A DNA stretch of 6,878 nucleotides from an uncultured Pseudomonadota bacterium (GTDB lineage Bacteria; Myxococcota_A; UBA796; CAJQPC01): positions 1-6,878 of the forward strand of contig CALGIB010000422.1 in the NCBI GenBank assembly GCA_937915955.1, read 5' to 3'. Below, piece by piece: positions 1 through 6,256 of this stretch. Position 1 is the stretch's first letter, and the number at the start of each line of letters is the position of its first letter. The notes under the pieces are model-generated. The model did not search any database and was not told the origin of the DNA. It saw nothing but the letters and a program-made list of their open reading frames with translations. Position numbers and translations under genes: made by a program.

Positions 1-951
1 CAGCCCTCGATGTCCATCGTCGAGCGGGCCTGGAAGGAAGGGCGCGAGGTGGTCGCCGCCGACCTGGAGGAGCGCGGCGATCTGCGCGCCGCCAGGAGCG
101 TGGCCTCGCTGGACCTGCGCTCGGCGGTCTGCGTGCCGCTCTCGCACGGGGGTGATCTGCTCGGCGCGGTCTACGTCGACAGCCAGGTCCGCAGCGAACT
201 GCAGCTCGAGGAGGTGCTCCGCTTCTTGAGGGCCCTGGCGGGCCACGCGGCGGTGGCGGTGCGAAACGCCCAGCGCCTGCGGGAGCTGCAGCACATGGCC
301 ATGCTCAGCGCGGGTCTGGTGCACGACATCCGCTCGCCCGTCAGCACCATCCTGATGCTGGCGGCGGATCTGGAGGCGCAGCACCCCGAACTCGGCGGGC
401 CGCTGGGTGACCTCCAGTCCGTGGGGCGCTCGGTGCTCGACCGGGCCGACGCGCTCTTGGAGCTGAGGGCTCAGGGGAGCGCCGAGGTCGACCTCGGCGC
501 GCTGGCCCGGCGCCGCGTCGAGGCTCAGGAGGTGGGGGCGCGCCTGGCGGGCGTGGCGCTGGAGGTCGAGGCGGGCTCGGGGCTCTCGATCATCGGCGAC
601 GCCTCGGCGCTGGGCGCCCTGCTGGACAACCTGCTCACCAACGCGCTGCGGCTCAGCCCTCGGGGCTCCTCGGTCGGCGTACGGCTGCAGGGGGACGAGG
701 ACTCGGTGCACCTGTTCGTCGAGGACCGAGGGCCCGGTCTGGACGATGAGCTGCTGGAGCGGGTGTTCGACGACGGCGTGAGCGGTCGAGGTCCGGGGCA
801 CGGCCTGGGCCTGGCCATGGTCCGTCGCATCGCCCAGGCCCACGGGGGCCGGGTGATGGCCGAGAACCGCCGCGAGGGCGGAGCCCGCTTCGTGGTCAGC
901 CTGCCCCGGCTGCGGGGGACGCTTCCCGAGGCTCAGCCCGCCTCGCGGTAG
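1..951 (+). CDS. GAF-domain sensor histidine kinase, 5' partial
   Basis: This is the C-terminal part of a cytoplasmic two-component sensor kinase. The reading frame is open back to position 1, and the first Met (position 10) falls inside a GAF domain, so the true start lies left of the window. Counting from that Met, residues 1-90 match the second half of a GAF domain (SIVERAW, LRSAVCVPL, LGAVYVDS). Residues 98-150 form a dimerisation/phosphoacceptor helix with H105 in AGLVHDIRSP. Residues 195-300 form the HATPase_c domain: N-box around N207/N211, G1 box DRGPG at 239-243, F-box RVFDDG, and G2 box GHGLGLAM at 263-270. The H-box has Asp after the His and Ser where Asn is usual (HDIRSP rather than HEIRNP). 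There is no receiver or membrane segment in the visible part, and no response regulator follows. The gene ends with TAG and overlaps the converging transporter gene by 19 bp. The stimulus is unknown. The family call is firm; the role is not. Confidence 0.92.
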   Translation, partial: QPSMSIVERAWKEGREVVAADLEERGDLRAARSVASLDLRSAVCVPLSHGGDLLGAVYVDSQVRSELQLEEVLRFLRALAGHAAVAVRNAQRLRELQHMAMLSAGLVHDIRSPVSTILMLAADLEAQHPELGGPLGDLQSVGRSVLDRADALLELRAQGSAEVDLGALARRRVEAQEVGARLAGVALEVEAGSGLSIIGDASALGALLDNLLTNALRLSPRGSSVGVRLQGDEDSVHLFVEDRGPGLDDELLERVFDDGVSGRGPGHGLGLAMVRRIAQAHGGRVMAENRREGGARFVVSLPRLRGTLPEAQPASR

Positions 952-2984
952 ATCTCCTCCTCGGGGGCCTCCTCGGCATCCAGCAGGGCCAGGTGCTCGG
1001 CCTTGAACCAGCGGCCCATGAGCAGGCGCACGGGCACGAGCAGGGCGATGAACAAGGGGAAGAGCAGGCCCATGGGGCTGCTCTTGACGGCCCACAGGAC
1101 CCCGAGGGCCAGGGCCTGGATGGCGGTGTAGATGTGCACCGTCCTCGTGGGCACCGCGCGCAGGTAGTAGGTCGGCGGGTAGTGGGCCGGGTCCATGATC
1201 CACAGCCGCAGGCGCTCGAAGAGCTGGTTGCCCCTGGTCGAGGCGATGCCCATGAACAGGAACAGGCCGAACAGCACGCTCATCGGCACCTGACTCAGCA
1301 GGCCCAGGAACAGCAGGCTGCCGCCCACGAGCAGGTGCACGACCAGGCCCGTCAGGCGGGTCTCGACGACGCTGGTGACGACCTCGTGGGGGTGCCCGCT
1401 GTCCGCTCCTACCGTCTCCACGTTGGACAGGCTGCGCACGTGGTTGAGCGAGCGCACGGTGGCCGCGACGGTCCAGGGCAGGCCGAAGACGCTGAGGACG
1501 CCGACCAGGCCCGCGATGATGGCCAGGTCCAGGTGGAATGCCGCGCCCTTCTTCAGCTTGTTGTCGGGGCTGTTGACCAGGCGCACCGTGATGTTCTGGT
1601 CCAGGTACATCAGGATCGCGCTGACGAGGGCCGGCAGGGCGGCCCCGATCCAGACCCACCTGGGGGCCTCGGTGGGGTCCACGATCCAGGCCCGACCCGA
1701 GGTCGTGCCGAAGGTCTCGGGCACCGCCAGCGTCTCCAGATCGACGGCGTGCAGGGCCAGCGCCACGCCTGTCATCGCCGCCAGCGCGAGGGCCGGGCCG
1801 AAGTCCGCCAGGAACTCACGGACCCGGCTGCGCAGGTAGGGGCTGCGGCGGAAGTTGCTCAGCCAGGTGGCGATGAGGAAGGTGCCCACGGCCAGGATGA
1901 GCGACAGCAAGGCGGTGTCGTGGGCCACCTCCTCGACGAAGACCGAGGAGATGTCGGTCACGGCCTCGACGATGAAGATGAAGGCGATGAGCGCGGCGAA
2001 GATGTCGTCGGTGAAGCGCGTGAAGAAGCGAATCCAAGAGCTCGCGTCCGTCGCCGCCAGCACGAACAGGAAGAAGCTGGTCCAGACGCCGACCCAGAAG
2101 AAGGTCGGCAGGAAAGGCAGCCCCAGCGCGACGGTGCCCGCGTAGAGCATGCCGAGGAAGATCGCGACCGGGCCGGTGCTGCCCAGGATGGTCAGGGGCT
2201 GGCCCGAGAACAGGGCGTAGACCACGCCGGCGAAGGCCGTCGCGACCAGGGTCTCGACCACGCCGATGGTGCCGTCGGTGAGCACGGCCAGCAGTCCGCC
2301 GAAGGCCACCGAGGGGGCCAGGACGGCGAAGAACATGAACAGGACGCTGGCGAAGCTCTTGCCGTTGAGGCCGTCCGTGAAGTCCGAGACGTAGTGCGGG
2401 AGGCGTCGTGCCAGGTCGCGACGGATGCCTCCGAACAGGCTTCCGGTCCGCTCCAGCTCGGGAGGCGCGTGGGTGTGCTCGACCTGCTCTTCGAGGGCCA
2501 GCTCGTAGACCGTGGCCAGCTCGCGAGGGGTCGCCGCGCTGCTCGCCAGCTCGTGGACCCCGGGGTGCGACATCAGGCGGAGGAACTCGACCGCCGTGTC
2601 GATGTGGGGGTGGGTGACCTCGTCCGAGAGCAGGATCCAGAGGAAGTCGCAGGGCTCGTTCCAGTCATCGAGCTCGATCGAGCTCCGGAAGCGCACGAGC
2701 ACCTGGATCATGGGACCCGGGGTGCGGAGTCTGCCGTGGATGATGGCGACGCCGTGCTCGATGGCCTCGGGTCCGCCGCGTCCATGGCGACGCAGGCTGG
2801 ATCCGATCTCCTCGCGGTGCTCAGGCTCCATCTCCGTCGAGGACAGGGCCTCGAGGACCTGCGCCAGGCAGTCGTCCAGGTGCTCGGCCTTGACGTCGAG
2901 GAGGACGAGCGTCTCGGTGCTCAGCACCCGCTTCTGGCGGGGGAGCTCTTCGGTGCTGATGTCGGTCGGGCCGAGAGGCTGCAT
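933..2984 (-). CDS. SLC4-family bicarbonate-type transporter with N-terminal EIIA-like domain
   Basis: This is an inner-membrane anion transporter of the band 3/SLC4 family, 683 residues. Residues ~18-170 resemble PTS EIIA (fructose/mannitol type) and the related band-3 cytoplasmic domain; H83 in AIIHGR sits at the EIIA phosphorylation position. Residues 176-206 are the SLC4 linker (ELERTGSLFGGI, then LPHYVSDFTDGL). The membrane domain spans ~210-655 with about 14 hydrophobic segments. SLC4 signatures are GQPLTILGSTGP (261-272), ATDASS (310-316), RFTDDIFAALI (323-333), LDQNIT (461-466), KKGAAFHLDL (478-488), GLPWTVAATVRS (501-512), VPMSVLFGLFLFMGI (566-580) and WAVKSSP (631-637; K634 aligns with AE1 K851). 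The C-terminus is acidic (LDAEEAPEEE). The start ATG is preceded by AGGGAG. The gene is last in the unit, 33 bp after the exported-protein gene. The substrate is probably HCO3-/CO3 2-, inferred from the family; borate or another anion is possible. Confidence 0.94.
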   Translation of the reverse strand: MQPLGPTDISTEELPRQKRVLSTETLVLLDVKAEHLDDCLAQVLEALSSTEMEPEHREEIGSSLRRHGRGGPEAIEHGVAIIHGRLRTPGPMIQVLVRFRSSIELDDWNEPCDFLWILLSDEVTHPHIDTAVEFLRLMSHPGVHELASSAATPRELATVYELALEEQVEHTHAPPELERTGSLFGGIRRDLARRLPHYVSDFTDGLNGKSFASVLFMFFAVLAPSVAFGGLLAVLTDGTIGVVETLVATAFAGVVYALFSGQPLTILGSTGPVAIFLGMLYAGTVALGLPFLPTFFWVGVWTSFFLFVLAATDASSWIRFFTRFTDDIFAALIAFIFIVEAVTDISSVFVEEVAHDTALLSLILAVGTFLIATWLSNFRRSPYLRSRVREFLADFGPALALAAMTGVALALHAVDLETLAVPETFGTTSGRAWIVDPTEAPRWVWIGAALPALVSAILMYLDQNITVRLVNSPDNKLKKGAAFHLDLAIIAGLVGVLSVFGLPWTVAATVRSLNHVRSLSNVETVGADSGHPHEVVTSVVETRLTGLVVHLLVGGSLLFLGLLSQVPMSVLFGLFLFMGIASTRGNQLFERLRLWIMDPAHYPPTYYLRAVPTRTVHIYTAIQALALGVLWAVKSSPMGLLFPLFIALLVPVRLLMGRWFKAEHLALLDAEEAPEEEIYREAG

Positions 2985-2987
2985 ACG

Positions 2988-3009
2988 CTCCCTGAAGGCG
3001 ATCCAGGGA
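2988..3009 (-). promoter_or_regulatory. Hairpin covering the transporter ribosome binding site
   Basis: In the 33-bp spacer before the transporter gene, the mRNA reads TCCCTG (3009-3004) and then CAGGGA (2994-2989). This is a perfect 6-bp inverted repeat, extendable by one G-U pair, with a loop of about 7 nt. The 3' arm contains most of the only Shine-Dalgarno-like sequence, AGGGAG (2993-2988), which ends 3 nt before the ATG. Folding would hide the ribosome binding site. No T-run follows, so it does not look like an intrinsic terminator. The repeat is seen directly; a regulatory role is inferred. Confidence 0.45.
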
Positions 3010-3017
3010 TCTCCGGG

Positions 3018-3998
3018 TCAGAGCGCGATGCGCACGCCCGCGTGACCTCCGAAGCCCTGGTCGAACGCCAGGTTGACATGCCCATAGACCTTGACGACGA
3101 AGATGTTGAGCTGCGTCCCGACGAAAGCCCTGGGCAGGGGGATCTCCGGGACGACTCCGGCCTGGCCCATGCTGACCTCGGCGGTGCCCAGCTTGGTGCT
3201 CTGGCCCTGAACCCTGGCCCTCACCGGGCCCGTCATCGAGATCGTGCTCGTGGCGGTGCCCGACTGCCAGATGTCGTAGGCCAGCCCGCCGTACAGCGTG
3301 AAGAAGGCGACGCGCATGTTCGTGGACAGCTCGATCGGCACGCTCATCGTAGAGCTGTGGATCGTGTAGGTGCCGGTGGCGTCCCACTCGAGGTCGTCGT
3401 CGCCGATGGGCAGGCCCTGACTCAGCGAGAGCTTGTAGTCGCTGGCCTCGAAGCCGGTCGTCAGATCCAGGCCGCCCCACTCCGCGATGGCCTCCTCGCG
3501 GCGCTTGACCAGCTTGATCTGGACGTGCCCGCCGTAGTTGATCAGCTCGCCGGAGAAGGGGTCGCCCTGGGTGTCCAGCATCATGCCGTTTCCGTAGATG
3601 AGGACCCGTCGGAGGACGCTCTCGTCCTTGGCGAAGGCGCCCAGGTTGAGCCCGGCCATGGCGCTGACCTGGAAGGCGAAGCCGCCCTCGGGCAGGCTGT
3701 CGCCGCCTTTGCCGAAGCGGGCCCCGGAGGAGTTCACGGCCGTGCCCACCGAGCCGCCCAGCACGAAGCGCTGGGGGTTGGTGGCGTAGTCGGCGCCCAT
3801 GCCCTTGCTGGACAGGATGGCGGCCTGGGCCATCTGCTGCAGGTAGACCGTCTGGTCACCCAGGCGCAGCTCGTCGCTGATGGTGCCGCTGAGATCGGCC
3901 TCCAGCTCGGCGGCGTCCAGGCCCGCCTGGGCCGCCTTGTCCTCGTCCAGGTCCACGTTGATCTGCTGGGCGAAGGACAGGCTGATGAGCAGGTGCAT
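3018..3998 (-). CDS. Unrecognised exported beta-rich protein, possible outer-membrane barrel
   Basis: I do not recognise this 326-residue protein. It begins with a very short hydrophobic stretch, residues 1-10, with a plausible signal cleavage after SFA (before QQ). An acidic, helical-looking segment follows at 13-60. The rest is rich in Gly, Ser and Thr, with alternating hydrophobic residues and frequent glycines typical of antiparallel beta-strands, for example RFVLGGSVGTAV (77-88), MRVAFFTLYGGLAYDI (228-243) and LNIFVVKVYGHVNLAF (297-312). No cysteine is present, so it is not a lipoprotein by lipobox. An outer-membrane or periplasmic barrel is my inference; the C-terminus (GVRIAL) lacks the usual terminal Phe/Trp. 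The ATG lacks a clear Shine-Dalgarno. The frame is open back to the xdhB stop, and an upstream in-frame CTG (4025-4023) would give a more normal-length leader containing an Arg. It lies between xdhB and the transporter, 33 bp from each, which suggests co-transcription. Confidence 0.82.
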   Translation of the reverse strand: MHLLISLSFAQQINVDLDEDKAAQAGLDAAELEADLSGTISDELRLGDQTVYLQQMAQAAILSSKGMGADYATNPQRFVLGGSVGTAVNSSGARFGKGGDSLPEGGFAFQVSAMAGLNLGAFAKDESVLRRVLIYGNGMMLDTQGDPFSGELINYGGHVQIKLVKRREEAIAEWGGLDLTTGFEASDYKLSLSQGLPIGDDDLEWDATGTYTIHSSTMSVPIELSTNMRVAFFTLYGGLAYDIWQSGTATSTISMTGPVRARVQGQSTKLGTAEVSMGQAGVVPEIPLPRAFVGTQLNIFVVKVYGHVNLAFDQGFGGHAGVRIAL

Positions 3999-4031
3999 GC
4001 CCGCATGCTGGCACAGCCGACCCAGGCTCGC

Positions 4032-6245
4032 TCAGGCGCGACGCTGTCGTGAAACCGCCCGGAGCAGCGCCTCGCCGGTGGCTGGCAGGCTCAGCTCGAC
4101 CTCGCCCGGGCCGAAGGCGGCGACGGCCTGTCGCAGCGCGCGGATCAGGCCCAGGCCCAGCACGAAGGGGGGCTCGCCGACCGCCTTGCTGCCGCCGACC
4201 ACCCCGGGCTGGGGCGCGTCCTGGAGCAGCGCGACCCGCAGGTCCAGCGGGATGTCCCCGACGCTGGGGATCTTGTAGGTGCTGGGGCCGTGCGTCAGGC
4301 AGCGCCCGCTGGCGTCCAGCAGGACCTCCTCGCCGGTCATCCAGCCCATGCCCTGCACGAAGGCGCCCTCGACCTGACCCCGGTCGATGCTGGGGACGAG
4401 GCCGTCGCCGACGTCGTGGAGGATGTCCGCGCGGACCAGGCGGTGCTCTCCGGTGAGCCCGTTGAGTTCGACCTCGAAGACCCCGCCGCCGAAGGCGAAG
4501 TAGAAGAAGGGGGTGCCGGAACCGGTGGCGTGGTCGTAGGCGATGCCGGGGGTGGCGTAGAAGCCCGTGGCGGAGAGCGAGATCTGCCGCGCCCAGGCCG
4601 CGCTGGCGAGCTCGGCGAGGCTGGCGTCCGGGCCGAGGTCCGCCCGCACCGGCGCCAGGCGGTCCAGCAGGGTCTGACAGGCGGCTCGGACCGCGGCGCC
4701 GTTCAGGTCCGTGCCCGAGGAGGCCGCGGTGGCCGAGGTGTTCGGCACCTTGTCGGTGTGCGTGCGCATCACCCGCACCGCCGAGGTCGTCACCCCCAGC
4801 TCCTGGGCCGCGATGGCGCGCATCTTGGTGTGCAGGCCCTGGCCCATCTCGGTCCCGCCGTGGTTCAGCTGCACGCTGCCGTCGCGGTAGATCTGCACCA
4901 GCGCGCCGGCCTGGTTGAGCACGGACATCGTGAAGCTGATGCCGAACTTGACCAGCTGCAGGCCCAGCCCCCGCTTGAGCCAGGGCGAGCTCGCGTTGAA
5001 GGCGGCGATCTCCGCCCGCCGCGCGCCGTAGTCCGAGCTGGCCATCAGCTCGTCGAGCAGCCGAGGCAGCCGGTTGTTCGTGATGGCCTGGCCATAGGGC
5101 GCGGGCTGGCCCTCGGCGTAGAGGTTCCGGCGACGCAGCTCGGCGGGGTCCAGCTCCAGGCGCTCGGCGAGGCGATCGAGCGCCTGCTCCAGGGCCAGCA
5201 TGCCCTGAGGCCCGCCGAAACCGCGGAAGGCCGTGTTCGAGGGGCGGTGGGTCCGGCACACGCGGCCGACCAGCTCGACGACCGGCAGGTAGAAGACGTT
5301 GTCGACGTGGAACAGGGCGCGGTCCATCACCGGGCCCGAGAGATCGGCGGTCGCGCCGCCGTCGCTGGTGAGCAGCACCTCGGCGGCCAGGATCTGGCCC
5401 GAGGCGTCGAAGGCGAAGCGGTAGTCCAGTCGGAAGGGGTGGCGCTTGCCCGTGTTCGCCATGTCCTCGTCGCGGTCGAGCACCAGCTTGACGGGGCGAC
5501 CGGTGTGGAAGGCGCCCAGGGCGGCGAGGCAGGCGAACAGGCTGGCCTGGCTCTCCTTGCCGCCGAAGCCTCCGCCCATGCGCGGCACCTCGCAGCTGAC
5601 GCGATGGCTGGGCAGACCGAGCACCGCCGCGACCTCGGCCTGGACCTCGGAGGGGTGCTGGGTCGAGGACAGCACGCGCAGGCAGCCGTCCTCCTCGGGC
5701 AGGACCAGGGCGGCCTGGGTCTCCAGGTAGAAGTGGTCCTGGGCCGGGCTCTCCACCCGCCCTTCGACCACGTGGGCGGCCTCGGCGAAGGCCTGGGCGA
5801 GGTCTCCTCGGGCGATGCGGTGCGGCTGGGTGAGCCAGCTGTCGGCCGCGATGGCGGCGTCGATGCCCAGGACGGGAGGCAGCTCCTCGACCTGCACGCG
5901 CACGAGGCCGGCCAGGGCTCGCGCTCGGGCGGGGCTGTCCGCCAGGACCAGGGCCACGGGCTGACCCCGGTAGATCAGCTCGTCCCGGGCCAGCAGCGGC
6001 TCGTCCTGCACCGACGGGCCGATGTGCAGGTGGCCGGGCACGTGCTCGGCCGTGAAGAAGGGCGTGCCCGAGGGAAGGGCCGAGGCGTCCAGGCCCAGCA
6101 GGCGCCCGTGGGCGACGGGGGAGGGGACCAGGGCCGCGTGCAGGGTCCCGAGGGGGCCCGGCAGGTCCGCGACGTAGACGGCCTGCCCGGTCACGTGCAG
6201 GTGGGCGGACTCGTGGGGTGCGTCGCGGTGCAGAGGTCGCTTCAT
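4032..6245 (-). CDS. xdhB: Xanthine dehydrogenase, molybdenum-cofactor subunit XdhB
   Basis: This is the large catalytic subunit of xanthine dehydrogenase, which hydroxylates hypoxanthine to xanthine and xanthine to urate at a molybdopterin centre in the cytoplasm. It has 737 residues, slightly shorter than typical XdhB (~770). The N-terminal a/b hammerhead domain spans ~14-125, and the Mo-cofactor domains follow at ~145-725. Residues matching bovine XDH can be placed at near-identical spacing: Q196 (Q767), E231 in MGGGFGGKE (E802), R309 in MDRALFH (R880), R341 and F343 in AFRGFGGPQ (R912, F914), F438 in FGISFT (F1009), A507-A508 (A1078-A1079), and E691 in AVGEPP (the base E1261). The pair E231/R309 argues for xanthine dehydrogenase rather than aldehyde oxidase. 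I chose the ATG at 6245 because it overlaps the xdhA stop as ATGA and has GGGAG 6 nt upstream. The frame stays open far upstream, but that extension is antisense-like noise overlapping xdhA. No xdhC follows. Confidence 0.97.
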   Translation of the reverse strand: MKRPLHRDAPHESAHLHVTGQAVYVADLPGPLGTLHAALVPSPVAHGRLLGLDASALPSGTPFFTAEHVPGHLHIGPSVQDEPLLARDELIYRGQPVALVLADSPARARALAGLVRVQVEELPPVLGIDAAIAADSWLTQPHRIARGDLAQAFAEAAHVVEGRVESPAQDHFYLETQAALVLPEEDGCLRVLSSTQHPSEVQAEVAAVLGLPSHRVSCEVPRMGGGFGGKESQASLFACLAALGAFHTGRPVKLVLDRDEDMANTGKRHPFRLDYRFAFDASGQILAAEVLLTSDGGATADLSGPVMDRALFHVDNVFYLPVVELVGRVCRTHRPSNTAFRGFGGPQGMLALEQALDRLAERLELDPAELRRRNLYAEGQPAPYGQAITNNRLPRLLDELMASSDYGARRAEIAAFNASSPWLKRGLGLQLVKFGISFTMSVLNQAGALVQIYRDGSVQLNHGGTEMGQGLHTKMRAIAAQELGVTTSAVRVMRTHTDKVPNTSATAASSGTDLNGAAVRAACQTLLDRLAPVRADLGPDASLAELASAAWARQISLSATGFYATPGIAYDHATGSGTPFFYFAFGGGVFEVELNGLTGEHRLVRADILHDVGDGLVPSIDRGQVEGAFVQGMGWMTGEEVLLDASGRCLTHGPSTYKIPSVGDIPLDLRVALLQDAPQPGVVGGSKAVGEPPFVLGLGLIRALRQAVAAFGPGEVELSLPATGEALLRAVSRQRRA

Positions 6246-6256
6246 GCCTCGCTCCC
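6242..6256 (-). promoter_or_regulatory. xdhA-xdhB ATGA overlap and xdhB ribosome binding site
   Basis: In the mRNA, GGGAG (6256-6252) lies 6 nt before the xdhB ATG (6245-6243), and the xdhA stop TGA (6244-6242) overlaps that ATG. The site fixes the xdhB start and indicates coupled translation of the two subunits, which assemble together. The arrangement is seen directly; coupling is inferred from the well-known behaviour of ATGA junctions. Confidence 0.75.

Noticed and set aside
933..955. An intrinsic terminator between the convergent genes
   Set aside because: Only a 4-bp stem (CCGC/GCGG) with no T-run is present, all inside coding sequence.
2670..2685. A 16-bp perfect palindrome GAGCTCGATCGAGCTC, considered as an operator
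   Set aside because: It lies within the EIIA-like coding region, far from any start, and a palindrome of this length is not surprising by chance in GC-rich sequence of this size.
993..4052. A 1019-codon open frame on the + strand, antisense to the transporter and exported-protein genes
   Set aside because: Its translation is dominated by Gln, His, Glu, Asp, Arg and Gly with no hydrophobic core or recognisable domain. It crosses two well-supported genes, so it is an open frame produced by high GC codon bias.
3856..5259. A 467-codon - strand frame inside xdhB
   Set aside because: It is an Ala/Arg/Gly-rich out-of-frame shadow of xdhB without any domain.
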